From the IMG/VR virus record IMGVR_UViG_3300034358_000008, positions 248,001 through 312,000 of that record: a DNA stretch of 64,000 nt; one strand, written 5' to 3'. Positions 16,419-27,396 of this stretch are shown here, one piece after another. A program made the translations under genes and the position numbers. Below the pieces are notes generated by a model. That model had not been told where the DNA came from and did no database searches. It worked only from the letters and a program-made list of their open reading frames with translations. Every line of letters starts with the position of its first letter. Positions within the stretch are counted from its first letter, which is position 1. Origin of the DNA: a virus.

Positions 16419-18071
16419 TTATTTCCTTGGCTGAGGATCGCCTGTCATGTACCGGAGCGTAAGGTTAAGGGTATGGATGTTCAGAGAGAACGCAATACCA
16501 CCACCGGCTCGGATATAAGCCAAACGGGACTTAAAGAATTTGTTGCATTCAGCAATCGACTCATTCGAATAACATGCAATCCACGAAGTAGTGTCACCAT
16601 CGAAGTCGGCAGTCAGTGGAGCGAGGGTTGCTGGGGGTAGAGAAATAGAGTCGTGCCATTGAGCAGGCTTGTTCAACTCGAACACTGGGAATTCCAGAGC
16701 CAGTGGCAAATCAGGATCACGCTTCCAATCCCAACCAAGTTGGTGACGAAGCTCACCTTTAACGGTGGTCTTGAGATACATACGGCACGGAATAGAACTG
16801 TTATAGTTCTCAATCGGATAACGTGTAACGAATCCAACTGTGGTGTTCCACATAGATAAGCCGCTCAGGTAAACTAGCTCGGCATACGTCAGTGGGAATA
16901 CGAATTCCTTGTTCAAATGCTTAGGCAAAGACGTGATATCACGGAAGATCTTGAAGTTAGAATCTTTGTCTTTGTAGATCAGTGCCAGATAGTGACCTTC
17001 AATCTCAATCGCTCGAGAACGTTGTTCCACTACTTTCAATTCGTTGATCACCTTCTCCAAACCATCTGGAGTAGCCCAACGATCGAGGATGTCTGTACCT
17101 ACGTCAACCCATTCCAGCTTAAGGGTCTTTTTGTTGATGAGTTCTACCCGTTGAGTCAGGGAATCGAATACATCACCGATTACCGAATTACGTAGACCAT
17201 AGATCGTCTTAGGTTTAACCGATACTGCACCTTGATACAACCCGATAGCAACGTCCTTAAACTTAGGACGGTTAGGGAGATCCAAGTCAGCGGCGTTAGT
17301 ATCCAGCGAGGAGATCACGTTTCGTGTACCGTTGAATACTTTACGAGATGCCCAGTTAGACTGAATGAAACCACCCTTACCCGAGAGCAGACGTTCGTAG
17401 TGGTTATAGATCTCCATCACGGTGTTCTGCAAAGCTACTCGTTTACGGTCGTAGATACTCAGATCGTCATTAGGACCGAAGTATTCAGGTACGTCACGAG
17501 ACTGCTGGAGAAGCCGTCTGTAGAGTTCATTCACTTCATCCATAGTGGTGCGGCCATAAGCATCGATCTCGACCTCACGGAACGCAGCAGGAGCTACTAG
17601 GAACTGTTTCAGGATACAATTGTCTTTATACTTCTCAATCAGCTGCAATCGGTTGAGTCGGATACCGGAACCGGTGGATTTGAAGTCGACGTCTTTCCAG
17701 TTGTCGTAGAAGAAGGTGTAGCCAGTCTTTCCATTAAGCTCGTTAGCTGGGACGAAGTCTTTAAGATCTCTGTCAAAGATGGCGAAGGCTTTACCGAGGA
17801 TGATGTCTTCATAGAAACCTTTCAGTTTAAGAATGTTACGGTAGATCACCGGATGGATTACGGGCAAACCTAGTTCTATGTAACCGAAGCGAGATTCACG
17901 TTCATTAGAACTGATTCGACCGAAGATCTCAGTCGAGAACAAACCCTTCTCGTGGAAGTTGCCACCTAAGCCTTCAAAGATCTCATGACTCGTTACTTGA
18001 CCCAAGAAACCAAGCTGTGCTTTGGTTGGAATCAGTAGTGAGATGTTGAAGGGCAACAATGCCTTTTTCAT
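16419..18071 (-). CDS. Virion RNA polymerase beta'-like subunit, N-terminal part (phiKZ gp180-like)
   Basis: 550 residues. The Mg-binding signature TADFDGD (Asp489, Asp491 and Asp493) is the NADFDGD motif of beta' subunits. It lies near the C terminus, so this polypeptide covers only the part of beta' up to the active site and must pair with a separate C-terminal subunit. It also has RXXR-rich segments around the expected double-psi barrel. First gene of the leftward operon, divergent from the giant virion gene with a 67-bp intergenic gap. Role: early transcription as part of the packaged polymerase. Confidence 0.85.
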   Translation of the reverse strand: MKKALLPFNISLLIPTKAQLGFLGQVTSHEIFEGLGGNFHEKGLFSTEIFGRISSNERESRFGYIELGLPVIHPVIYRNILKLKGFYEDIILGKAFAIFDRDLKDFVPANELNGKTGYTFFYDNWKDVDFKSTGSGIRLNRLQLIEKYKDNCILKQFLVAPAAFREVEIDAYGRTTMDEVNELYRRLLQQSRDVPEYFGPNDDLSIYDRKRVALQNTVMEIYNHYERLLSGKGGFIQSNWASRKVFNGTRNVISSLDTNAADLDLPNRPKFKDVAIGLYQGAVSVKPKTIYGLRNSVIGDVFDSLTQRVELINKKTLKLEWVDVGTDILDRWATPDGLEKVINELKVVEQRSRAIEIEGHYLALIYKDKDSNFKIFRDITSLPKHLNKEFVFPLTYAELVYLSGLSMWNTTVGFVTRYPIENYNSSIPCRMYLKTTVKGELRHQLGWDWKRDPDLPLALEFPVFELNKPAQWHDSISLPPATLAPLTADFDGDTTSWIACYSNESIAECNKFFKSRLAYIRAGGGIAFSLNIHTLNLTLRYMTGDPQPRK

Positions 18072-18138
18072 TTTATTTCCTCAGTGGGGGATTTACATGG
18101 CAACGATATGATTAATTGATATCGATGGAGTTATCAAC

Positions 18139-21100
18139 ATGGCTAAAAAGACTATTCCTCTCGTCAAACCAAAAGGTACTGACGGCAAGGGGAACATCAA
18201 AGTACCGGGCGGTCCGTTGGTTCTAGACCTGGGCGATTTTGACGATATGTTTGGTCCTCTGGAGAGTGATTCTCCTAAGGGCGGACCTCTCGACGAATTC
18301 TGGTCAGGGATGAAAGAATCATTCAGTGATCGTGTACAGGTTAAAGATGTAGTCAGAAACTTTTTACGCTCGGCTGCTCCTGATGGTATCTCTAACCTGA
18401 TGGGCTTTGCCGATGAGGCATTGAGCGCATCTCGGGATATCAAAGAGTCTCTCGAACGTACTAACGCATCTGACCTACAATACATCGCTAAGCGGGCGCA
18501 AGCTCTCCTACCGAAATTACAAGACTACGCACCTGAAGGTATTTACAACGACATCAGTCAGGGTCTAGAGAATAAGATTGACGAGTACGACTACACGATT
18601 CAATCGGCTCGTGATCAAACTCCTATTCGTCGGGCTGCTCAAGAACGAACTGAAACTAGTGAGATCGAATCGGCACTGGACAACATTGCTCTCTCGAGCA
18701 AGGTTAACCACAACCGCTCAGAACATGGCGCTCAAGTACGACATAACCAAACTCGTGCAGAAGCCAGTGTTCGTGATTTGCTCAAAACTAAACGCTTTGA
18801 CTTCATGGCTAAGTCCATGGGCATGGCGAATGATAGCCTTCAACAAATTAATGGTTACAACCAACAGGTTAACTTTGGCTTCCAGCGTAAAGGCTTGGAA
18901 CTCCAATTCCGTAGCTACATGGGTATCAAGGAACTCATCAAGCTTCAGGAAGCTAACCTTGAATTGAATGCTCGTGCATTTAATGCGATGATTCGTAACA
19001 CCGGCATGACTGACTTCGAGAAGAACGGGAATAAAGACCTGCAATCGATGGGTGGTCAAGGTGGTGGTAAGCGTCAAGGGTTGGTATCGAAAGCTACTAA
19101 CAAAACCCTTTCTCACTTCCTTGGTAATTATGGTGGTGAAGCACAAGGTCGTATCTCAGGCGACATCAGTCAGAAACTCAGCATGGCCGTAATGGCTATG
19201 AAGATGGGTGAAGGTTCTGGCGGTAGCATGTGGAAGAACAAGTACAAGATGGCAGGTAACTTTGCTGGCGATCAAGCTGGCGACTTCATCTTGAATGAAC
19301 TGATTCCAATGTTGGGTCGTGAGGCTCGTCCGGGTCTGACTCGTGCTTCTGACAAACACTTAGGTGGCGCACACAACAAGGTTGGTTATGCGTTGGATAA
19401 CATCCCTGCGTTCTTGCAGGAGTTCGTTAACAACAACCAAAACCAACACGGGATGAAAGGAAAGCTCAGAGGTTTGATCGCTCCATACGTCCCACAGTTC
19501 GGTCTTCAAGATCGCACGAAGAGTTCCAACTATCAAACAATTGATCAACCTGCCCAGTTTAACCAAATGACTCAACGAACTATCGTTGATGCTCTCCCCG
19601 GTTACTTGGCACGTATTCTTCAAACTCTCCGTCAGATTAAGACAGGTAGTGACGATGTTGGTCGTGAGATTTGGGACTTCACCACAGGTAAGTTTACAGT
19701 AGAAGGTTCGGCCCATGATAGCCTCCTAGCTAAGATCGTTCCTAAGAATGCTATCCGTTCTGCATCGACTACTATTAACGACGCACTGAACACGATGGAC
19801 TCCGGGGGCAACCTTAGCCCTAAGGCTCGTCAAGCTTTGTCCGAACGTATGTTGCGTGATGCATCTACTAACCGTCGTTTCGATCCAGAGGCTTATGTCA
19901 AGTCTGGTGGTTATGCTAAAGACATGCCTGCCGATGTTGCTAAAGAGCTGGAAGGCTTCTTTAATAGCAAGTTCGAGATGGATGGTCAAGGCGGGATGGT
20001 CGATAACGCCAAGAACAACAAACTCCGTCAAGAGTTTTCTCAAGCGTTCTTGGATATCCGTAGTATCTCTCGTGATCCAATCAAAGAGATCTCACGGATT
20101 ATCGATTCGGGTCACACTGATGGTCTGCGTGCTATCGGTATCATTATTACTGAGGATGGGATCGATAAGATCAACTACCCTCGTATCTGGGAACTACTGC
20201 GAAGTGGTGTAACGGATGGTAACCCATTCGGTCCAGGTGGTAATGGTGGACATGATCCAAGCCGTGATGATCAATCGGGTAACGCGGGTCATAAAGACTT
20301 CATGGGACCTAAGGCTCCAGGTGATGCCGATTGGGTTAAGGGTAAGCTGAGTCGGTTCCGTACCAAGTATGCTCCTGAAGAACAAGCTGCTCGTGATCAG
20401 ATGGCTAAACACCTGAAGACTATGCGTGGTCGTTTCGGTAGTGCTGCTAACCATGTTCAAGACATGGCTTCCAACTTACCGGGACAGTTCCAAGACCTCC
20501 AAAAACAAGCCGGTGAAGCAGGTGGTTATTCCCAACTGTTGAGCGGTAAGTATAAAGGCCAGATGCAGGGTATGGCCGATACCGGGATGGCTGGTTTCAA
20601 TCAGTTCGTCGGTAAAGCATCTAACGTTGTAAACGACGCCGTCAGCAGTGTTGTTCACCGCTCCGAAGATGTTATCACAGACCTGTATTCCCAGTTCGAT
20701 AAGAACTATCCGGCATTGCGGGCTAAGGATTTCGTTAACGGTAGTCTGATCGATGTTAACACCAAGCAAATTATTACCAAGCTCAGCGACATCACGGGTA
20801 AAGTAATTAACATGGCTGGTGACACCATCCTGACCGCCAACGAAGTAGCTGCTGGGCTGATGAACCCAAATGGCGATATCGTTCTTAAGGTAGATGGGAA
20901 TTCTACCAGTAAGGTTGGCGATGCAATCGATAAGAACCAACCTAAGCTTAACGGTGAAGGTGGGTCGGGTGATCCACAAGATCCTAACTCGGAAGAGAAC
21001 CTCAATTCTCAAGACTGGGCACTTGGTCCCGGAGAGAATATCGTCCTTACTGCCCGTGGATTACTTAACGGTGAGTATCGAGATGAAGCAGGTAAGATCA

Positions 21101-24100
21101 TCAACTCGATTAAGGATATTGCTGGTGACGTCTTTGACAAAACTGGTAACGTAGTCCTGACAGCTAAAGAGTTTGCTGGTGGTCTGTGGGGTCGTCGTTC
21201 TGGTACTCGTTATCGTCCGACTAAGAACTTTGCTCGACTTCTTCGGTTGGGTAAAGCTGCCGGTAGGTTCTCCAGTCAGTCGGCTGGTACTATCGCTTGG
21301 GGCGCTACTAAGTTTATGGCTAAGGCCACACTTGGTATTGCATCTCGTCTGTTCAACATCTTCGTGGATAACCAGAACGCCTATACTGAAGGTGACCCTA
21401 TCCCAGTATTGACTCGTCGCTCTTTGGCTAACGGTGAATACTTTGATGATAAGGGTAAGGTCATTGAGAACTTTGTGGATGTGTATTCCATTATCCACGA
21501 TGCTAAAGGTGAACCGGTAATTCCTGCTGATCAATATAAACTACTCAAGAACTACGATGGTACTCGTCACGTACTGGCGAAGAACAAACGTATCTGGGGT
21601 AAGTTGGTCATGCGTCCTCTTCGGGCCATGCGTAACGCTTACGCTCGTCAAACCAAGAAGTACTACAAATGGCTCGGTAAAACGTCCGTTAAAGTAGGTG
21701 GTTGGGTAGGTAAGAAAACGTTGGGTGGTTTCGCTAAAGCAGGTGGGATGATCTTCAACCGCATGTTTGAGAAGATCCCTGATGAACAGCGTGCTACAGC
21801 GGAAGCGACAGCTGCCGGTGCATCCGTAGCTAACCAGCCTGTTGTCGAGGGCCTTCAAGAAATTCTTCAAGAACTGAAAGATCAGAAGCCTAAAGAAATC
21901 CGTAAGGGTAGCTGGCAAGATAAAGACGGGAAGAAAGAAGAAGGCGAGAAAGAGAAGAAAGGTGACGCGAAAGAAGAGAAGAAAAGTGGCTTCTTAAAAC
22001 GTGGCCTTGCTGGTATTGCCGGTATGTTAGGCCTGGGCGGTAAGAAAAAGAAAGACGATGGTGAGGAAGGGGAAGAAGACGAAGATGGTGGTATCATGGA
22101 CTCCATCAGTGGTGCTGCTGACATCAACTCGCTCTCGGGAGGGAAAGGCGGCAAGATCATGAAGTGGGGTAAGAAACTCATCGGCGGTAAAGCCAGTAAA
22201 ATGCTCGGTAGCATAGCTAGCTCGAAGGTTGGGCAGTTTATCGGTAAAGCTGGCGGCCAAATGCTGATGCGTGGTGCCATGATGGCAGGTACCGCTATTG
22301 CTGGGTTGTTGAGTGGACCTGTACTACTCATCGCTGCGGCAGTTGCCGTAACGGCAGGTGCAGCGTACCTTGGTTGGAACCGATACAAAAATATCTCGGG
22401 TGAATTCCGTGAACTGCGGTTGGCTCAGTACGGTGTTGATAAACCGGTTAGCAAAGGTTTTATCGATTCCATTACATCGATGGATATGTTTAGTCTTGGT
22501 GGCGACAAAATCAAGATTCTCAAGATGGAAGGATTGCTTGATAAATTCACATCCAAAGACGCAGAGAAACCCCAAGTTAACATCAGTGGTGCAGGTGGTC
22601 AAGAACTGCTTGACATCATGGGTATTGACATTGACGACGAAGCTGCTGTAATGGTGTTTGCACGTTGGCTCGAGAAACGTTTTAAACCAGTCTATCTCCA
22701 GTGGATTGGTGGTTTGAACAAGATCGGTCAAGGTACCGTTAATATCAACGACGTCGACGATAAAGTCCCTGAAGAACTGAAAGGTGATTTCCTTGAGACC
22801 ATTCGATTCCCTTACAACAACGAGTCTCCTTACGTTGTAACCGAAAACCCATTCAGCCCAAGCTATCCCCTCCCTAACAACATGGACGTAATCTCTAAGA
22901 TGTTCGATGAACTCAAAGAGAAGTACGGCTTGAAGAAGAAAGAGGCGGAAGAGAAGAAAGCTGCTGAGGCTGGCAAAGACGGTAAACTGGGTACTCCTGC
23001 CGATGTGGCGAAGTCTGCTACTGATGGGATTGCTAAAGATGCTGTTGCTGCAACTGGTGGTGCCGCTGCTGGCGCTGGTGCAATGTCTGCTGCTCAAAAG
23101 CTGGCTAATGAAGCTAGTCAGAAAGATAAGACAGAGCAAGACAAGTTGAAGTCGCCTACTGAAGTTGCCAATGCAGGTGTGTTGTCTGCAAGCCAAGCTG
23201 TGGCTGGTATGAGCGGTGAGATTGCTGACCTTAGCGCGAAGTTGGGTCGTACTCTAACGGCGCTCCAAGCGATCCGTATGCGTGCGTACGGTATGCAGTT
23301 CCTTACCGCCGCTGAAGTTACTGCTGTATTAGCGTTGGAAGCTATCTATGCAAAAGACCTGACTGTATCAGCTACTAGTGTGGACTACGGCGGTGACGCT
23401 GGAGTACTACTTAGTGAAGCTGGACGTCTGTTGGGTAAAGATACTGCTATCGGTGCTGATGATCGATATGCATTGCATGGCTGGCTGACTAACCGTTTCA
23501 CTCCTGTGTTCCGTGCATACTTCGGTGCTGCTCGTAACGTTCAACCTGCGGCTAGTCTGGCTGGTTTGGAATCGAAACTGACCGCCAGTGATAAGGTTAC
23601 AGTGGCTACTGCCATGTTGGGTGCGTTGGATGCATTCAAACGCTCTATTTGGGATGCTCCATCGTTGTTTGAAATTATGGGCGATCCTAAACAGTTGAAG
23701 GCTCTGGCAGATGCTGATCTGGCATCGTTGCAGAAAGACGCTGAGAAAGAAGCCCTTGCGACTCCTACTCAGAAATCATCCGATGCCGTAGCGGGTAAAG
23801 CAGCTGCTGATAAAGGTGGTAGTTTCGCAGATCAAGTCATGTCAGGTATTAAAGATACTTGGGACTCGGCTAAAGAAACTGTTTCGTCTGCATGGAACAA
23901 TGCAACTGATGCCGTTGGTGATACTGTCGCCGGTGCTAAGATTGCATTGGGTATGGGTCCAGAGTTTGGTGGTGGCGGTACAGCCAAAGGTGGTACTGTT
24001 CAGTCCGCTGGTAATACCGGTGCAGTAGTTGCTGGTAACGGTGGTCAGTGGGAAGCTATTCCTATTCCTACGGCTAGTGGGTCTATCAAAGCTGCGCTGC

Positions 24101-25254
24101 CTACACTGAAAGCTGTTTCTGGGATGACCGGTGTTCCACTGGATTGGTTGTTGGCGATCGTTGGTTTGGAATCTGGCTTCCGTTTTGGAGTTAAGGCTTC
24201 GACCTCATCGGCAACTGGGTGGTTCCAGTTCATTAATAGCACTTGGGATATCATGTATGCTAAGTGCGTTAAGAAATATGGGTTGCCGCCAGATCCAGGT
24301 AAGACTCGTGCAGGTCGTACAGATCCACGTATCAACGCCTTGCTGGGTGGTGAGTTCACGAAGGATAACTGGGAAGGTCTGAAGAAAGGTTTAGGTCGTG
24401 ATAACATCACGGATACGGATGTGTACATGGCTCACTTCTTGGGTCTGTATGGTGCATTGAAATTCCTTCGTGCTGATCCGAATGCCTTCGGGTATAAGGT
24501 CTTCAAGGATGCGTACTCTGCGAACATGCCGTTGTTCTTCGTTGATGGGAAACCATCTAAACCTCGAACGATCTCTGAGATGTATCAGATGTTCCAGGCC
24601 AAGATTGCAAAATTCTGGGCCACCACAGGTAAGGGTTATAAGTCGAGTGATGGTGGAGAAGCTTCCACTGTACCTCAAGCACAAACACCGGGTCCAGAGA
24701 AGACCCCTGAGCAAATTGCTGACGAGCAACTTCAGTCTAGTTTAAAAGAAGATGCTAAAGACAAAGATGGACTAGGTAAATCTGGTGATGGCCAAGATCC
24801 TTTGGACGTACCGGGTTCTGATAGTATCCCTACCGTAGCTTCTATAGCGGCGGATACTGCTCCAATGCCGGGTGCTCCTGCAACCGGTGGTGGTTCTAGT
24901 TCACCAAGTTCAAGCGTCAACTCTGAAGGCGCTGATTCGGGTGCTAGCTCAGTAGATACACAACGTCAATCTCAAATGGATACCGCTCAGTCTCAGAACT
25001 CTCGCCGTGAGGCGGAAGTTAGACGTGATCAAGCAACAGCTAGCGAAGTAGGGGACATTCAGACTAAACAACTGAACACACTTTACGAGATTCGTGACCT
25101 GATGAAAGTTGCGTTGGAACAGATCGGTAATAAATTCGGAGGTGGTGCTGGTGGACAACAAGGTTCGAATAGTCAATCGGGTAATAGTATGACCCCGTCT
25201 GGCATACAGAGCCGTCCAGCAGCTCAGCGACCGAGTAGCTTGACGCTGAAGTAA
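18139..25254 (+). CDS. Giant virion protein with lytic transglycosylase domain (phiKZ gp181-like)
   Basis: 2371 residues. A C-terminal SLT-type domain (about 1990-2160) carries GLESGF with catalytic Glu2011, followed by ATGWFQFINSTW and a downstream YMAHFLG block, typical of soluble lytic transglycosylases that cut peptidoglycan during DNA injection. Elsewhere: an N-terminal alpha-rich region; three approximate repeats of about 50 aa (LTA/R..L.NGE....GK.I), around 859-911, 967-1017 and 1090-1140; a Lys/Glu-rich stretch about 1255-1320; a hydrophobic segment about 1384-1413; two copies of a divergent domain about 1421-1590 and 1707-1855; and a Ser/Gly/Gln-rich C terminus. Its size matches phiKZ gp181. 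Divergent from the RNAP genes; ends before a terminator. Confidence 0.85.
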   Translation: MAKKTIPLVKPKGTDGKGNIKVPGGPLVLDLGDFDDMFGPLESDSPKGGPLDEFWSGMKESFSDRVQVKDVVRNFLRSAAPDGISNLMGFADEALSASRDIKESLERTNASDLQYIAKRAQALLPKLQDYAPEGIYNDISQGLENKIDEYDYTIQSARDQTPIRRAAQERTETSEIESALDNIALSSKVNHNRSEHGAQVRHNQTRAEASVRDLLKTKRFDFMAKSMGMANDSLQQINGYNQQVNFGFQRKGLELQFRSYMGIKELIKLQEANLELNARAFNAMIRNTGMTDFEKNGNKDLQSMGGQGGGKRQGLVSKATNKTLSHFLGNYGGEAQGRISGDISQKLSMAVMAMKMGEGSGGSMWKNKYKMAGNFAGDQAGDFILNELIPMLGREARPGLTRASDKHLGGAHNKVGYALDNIPAFLQEFVNNNQNQHGMKGKLRGLIAPYVPQFGLQDRTKSSNYQTIDQPAQFNQMTQRTIVDALPGYLARILQTLRQIKTGSDDVGREIWDFTTGKFTVEGSAHDSLLAKIVPKNAIRSASTTINDALNTMDSGGNLSPKARQALSERMLRDASTNRRFDPEAYVKSGGYAKDMPADVAKELEGFFNSKFEMDGQGGMVDNAKNNKLRQEFSQAFLDIRSISRDPIKEISRIIDSGHTDGLRAIGIIITEDGIDKINYPRIWELLRSGVTDGNPFGPGGNGGHDPSRDDQSGNAGHKDFMGPKAPGDADWVKGKLSRFRTKYAPEEQAARDQMAKHLKTMRGRFGSAANHVQDMASNLPGQFQDLQKQAGEAGGYSQLLSGKYKGQMQGMADTGMAGFNQFVGKASNVVNDAVSSVVHRSEDVITDLYSQFDKNYPALRAKDFVNGSLIDVNTKQIITKLSDITGKVINMAGDTILTANEVAAGLMNPNGDIVLKVDGNSTSKVGDAIDKNQPKLNGEGGSGDPQDPNSEENLNSQDWALGPGENIVLTARGLLNGEYRDEAGKIINSIKDIAGDVFDKTGNVVLTAKEFAGGLWGRRSGTRYRPTKNFARLLRLGKAAGRFSSQSAGTIAWGATKFMAKATLGIASRLFNIFVDNQNAYTEGDPIPVLTRRSLANGEYFDDKGKVIENFVDVYSIIHDAKGEPVIPADQYKLLKNYDGTRHVLAKNKRIWGKLVMRPLRAMRNAYARQTKKYYKWLGKTSVKVGGWVGKKTLGGFAKAGGMIFNRMFEKIPDEQRATAEATAAGASVANQPVVEGLQEILQELKDQKPKEIRKGSWQDKDGKKEEGEKEKKGDAKEEKKSGFLKRGLAGIAGMLGLGGKKKKDDGEEGEEDEDGGIMDSISGAADINSLSGGKGGKIMKWGKKLIGGKASKMLGSIASSKVGQFIGKAGGQMLMRGAMMAGTAIAGLLSGPVLLIAAAVAVTAGAAYLGWNRYKNISGEFRELRLAQYGVDKPVSKGFIDSITSMDMFSLGGDKIKILKMEGLLDKFTSKDAEKPQVNISGAGGQELLDIMGIDIDDEAAVMVFARWLEKRFKPVYLQWIGGLNKIGQGTVNINDVDDKVPEELKGDFLETIRFPYNNESPYVVTENPFSPSYPLPNNMDVISKMFDELKEKYGLKKKEAEEKKAAEAGKDGKLGTPADVAKSATDGIAKDAVAATGGAAAGAGAMSAAQKLANEASQKDKTEQDKLKSPTEVANAGVLSASQAVAGMSGEIADLSAKLGRTLTALQAIRMRAYGMQFLTAAEVTAVLALEAIYAKDLTVSATSVDYGGDAGVLLSEAGRLLGKDTAIGADDRYALHGWLTNRFTPVFRAYFGAARNVQPAASLAGLESKLTASDKVTVATAMLGALDAFKRSIWDAPSLFEIMGDPKQLKALADADLASLQKDAEKEALATPTQKSSDAVAGKAAADKGGSFADQVMSGIKDTWDSAKETVSSAWNNATDAVGDTVAGAKIALGMGPEFGGGGTAKGGTVQSAGNTGAVVAGNGGQWEAIPIPTASGSIKAALPTLKAVSGMTGVPLDWLLAIVGLESGFRFGVKASTSSATGWFQFINSTWDIMYAKCVKKYGLPPDPGKTRAGRTDPRINALLGGEFTKDNWEGLKKGLGRDNITDTDVYMAHFLGLYGALKFLRADPNAFGYKVFKDAYSANMPLFFVDGKPSKPRTISEMYQMFQAKIAKFWATTGKGYKSSDGGEASTVPQAQTPGPEKTPEQIADEQLQSSLKEDAKDKDGLGKSGDGQDPLDVPGSDSIPTVASIAADTAPMPGAPATGGGSSSPSSSVNSEGADSGASSVDTQRQSQMDTAQSQNSRREAEVRRDQATASEVGDIQTKQLNTLYEIRDLMKVALEQIGNKFGGGAGGQQGSNSQSGNSMTPSGIQSRPAAQRPSSLTLK

Positions 25255-25261
25255 TTCATAG

Positions 25262-25288
25262 GCCGGTCCTTCGGGACTGGCTTTATTT
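25262..25288 (+). terminator. Rho-independent terminator
   Basis: GCCGGTCC-TTCG-GGACTGGC (8-bp stem with one G-U) followed by TTTATTT, after the giant virion gene. Confidence 0.85.
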
Positions 25289-25305
25289 CCCTTGAGGTTT
25301 CAATA

Positions 25306-27324
25306 ATGGCCGAAGACTTACAACCCATCTGGCTACGGAAAGCATTTATGCTTCCAGTCAGTTACGAAAAAAGTAGTTATGGTTCTAATACCAAACGCCG
25401 AATGGCTAACTCAGCAGCATTCAAATTTACGAACACCTCTCCGGGTGGCAGCTTCCCCATCAACATGTTACCCCAATACACACGCTACTGTGATATCCGT
25501 CAACCGGGTCGTGGCCGCGCATGGGAAGATCGTTTCCTAGGTATGGGTCGGTATTACTCCGAAGCTCATGACGACACCAAACAAGAACTCCACATGGCCT
25601 TTGGCGTACCACGCTTTAGTAGCTGGGCTGGATTCTTCACAAACTTCTACGACCGTAGTGCAGCATCGATGGCCAACACTGGCTCTGGTACTGGACTGTG
25701 GTATAACTTGGGTAACGCAGCAGGCTTGTTGGTATCTCTTCCAGCACAGCCGTTTATCCTTGGGTTGACTGGTACAATGAACGTACTTAGTTTCTTGACC
25801 AAGTCTCAACCTTCCAAGTGGTTCTACTTTAAACCGACGATGCACACCTACTGGTCTTCGGTAAACACCCTCGCTAACGAATTCGCTATCGGTCTAGGGA
25901 TTACTCCTTGGTTCTGGGCTAACGAATCTCCTGAGGGTACTGACCCAGGGATGAAACGTGTAACTGCTGATACTGATATGCCGGGTGCTCAGGGTACATT
26001 GCAAGACATGAAAGAGCTTCACCGTATTTTCCCATCGTTGTTCCGGGAAGATGGTGGTGTAGACGTAATGGCTCTATGTGGTCGTGCTCAACGTATGGCC
26101 GATACATCGCAACGTGAGTTCAAGGCTATGGCTGAGAAAGCACGTACTGTGGATGAACTACGAGCAGCTACTGAGAAAGCTATGGCTCAAGCTGTAGTCG
26201 ATCCTAACCCAGGTCAAGACGCACGTAAATACTACTTGGACTATCTAAACAAAGATAAGCGAAAGAATAAAGAAGGTAAAGATGAAACGGGGGTAATCGA
26301 CAACGACTTCTTCTCTAGTTGGTCTGACTTGACTCACATGTACAAATACATCGTAGGCGCACAGCACGACGGGCAACAATTCGTTACGTTACGAGCTGAC
26401 TATAACGGTGAGATATCTGAGAGCTTTACTAACTCGACACGAGACGTTGGTGTAATTCAAACGTTGAACACGAAAGTAGGTGAAGGTCGGAACAAGTCGT
26501 TCGAATTCATGGGTGGTAACATCGTAGAAGGTGCAGGTGCTGTTACAGGTATGTTGCTCGACTTTGCGGCTGGCGCATTGGACTCGGTTAACTTGGGCGG
26601 GCTTGCAGTACTTACAGGTTCGGCGTTTGTTGACGTACCTGAATACTGGGATGCGGCAACCGCCAGTCTCCCTACTGCTCAGTACACGATTCCTTTGATC
26701 ACTCCTTACGGTAACGTGATTTCTCGATTCCTTAACATCTATCTACCGCTTGCTATGATCCTCCCAATGGGTCTACCACGCTCTGCTGGTCGATCGGCAT
26801 ACACAGCCCCATTCATCGTACAACTCTTCCATAAAGGTCGCGTACAGCGTCAGCTGGGTATTGTTGACTCTATCCAGATCCGTCGCGGTACAGGTAACGT
26901 TGGTTTCAACTCTAACCACGATATGCTTGGGTGTGAAGTAACGATTGGTATTAAAGACCTTTCGAAGGTCATGCACATTCCTATTAAGGGTGGCTTCGCT
27001 TCTCCTAGTTGGATTGGTACTGGCGCTAAGTGGGCTACAGCAACTGCTTCTGAAGCGGCTACTGGTAGTGCTGCATTGGGTCTGGCACTGACGGATGGCG
27101 CAGTATGGGACGAACAATCGTTGTTTAACGATTACGTAGCTACACTGTGTTCTCAAAGTTGGTCTGACCTTTACTATGCTGGTAAGCGTTTGAACCTTAA
27201 CATCACTCGTTCTGTACAAGCTTTCAAGTCATGGCGTTCTCCATCGAACTTTGCCTCTTGGATCTTGGATGGTGACATTGCTCGTATGTTGTCTGCATTT
27301 GTACAAACCACTGATCGGTTCTAA
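25306..27324 (+). CDS. Virion structural protein (phiKZ gp182-like)
   Basis: 672 residues with TTGAGG upstream of the ATG. The N-terminal half is rich in Trp, Tyr, Phe and Pro. Gly-rich hydrophobic stretches occur at about 125-165, and a Gly/Ala/Leu-rich segment lies near 405-440. No enzymatic motif. Its place directly after the giant transglycosylase protein fits the phiKZ gp181-gp182 order, from which the structural role is inferred. Confidence 0.7.
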   Translation: MAEDLQPIWLRKAFMLPVSYEKSSYGSNTKRRMANSAAFKFTNTSPGGSFPINMLPQYTRYCDIRQPGRGRAWEDRFLGMGRYYSEAHDDTKQELHMAFGVPRFSSWAGFFTNFYDRSAASMANTGSGTGLWYNLGNAAGLLVSLPAQPFILGLTGTMNVLSFLTKSQPSKWFYFKPTMHTYWSSVNTLANEFAIGLGITPWFWANESPEGTDPGMKRVTADTDMPGAQGTLQDMKELHRIFPSLFREDGGVDVMALCGRAQRMADTSQREFKAMAEKARTVDELRAATEKAMAQAVVDPNPGQDARKYYLDYLNKDKRKNKEGKDETGVIDNDFFSSWSDLTHMYKYIVGAQHDGQQFVTLRADYNGEISESFTNSTRDVGVIQTLNTKVGEGRNKSFEFMGGNIVEGAGAVTGMLLDFAAGALDSVNLGGLAVLTGSAFVDVPEYWDAATASLPTAQYTIPLITPYGNVISRFLNIYLPLAMILPMGLPRSAGRSAYTAPFIVQLFHKGRVQRQLGIVDSIQIRRGTGNVGFNSNHDMLGCEVTIGIKDLSKVMHIPIKGGFASPSWIGTGAKWATATASEAATGSAALGLALTDGAVWDEQSLFNDYVATLCSQSWSDLYYAGKRLNLNITRSVQAFKSWRSPSNFASWILDGDIARMLSAFVQTTDRF

Positions 27325-27332
27325 GAAATACT

Positions 27333-27366
27333 GGGGTGTTAGATTCTGTAGAGGATCTAGCATCCC
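27333..27366 (+). terminator. Long intergenic hairpin
   Basis: A continuous 14-bp stem (GGGGTGTTAGATTC paired with GGATCTAGCATCCC-type strand, three G-U pairs) with loop TGTAGA. Only a weak T-rich tail follows (CTTATT). It could be a terminator or an mRNA-processing or stability element separating two structural units. Confidence 0.55.
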
Positions 27367-27396
27367 TAACTCTTATTCCCTCTCGTGGAGATTCAC

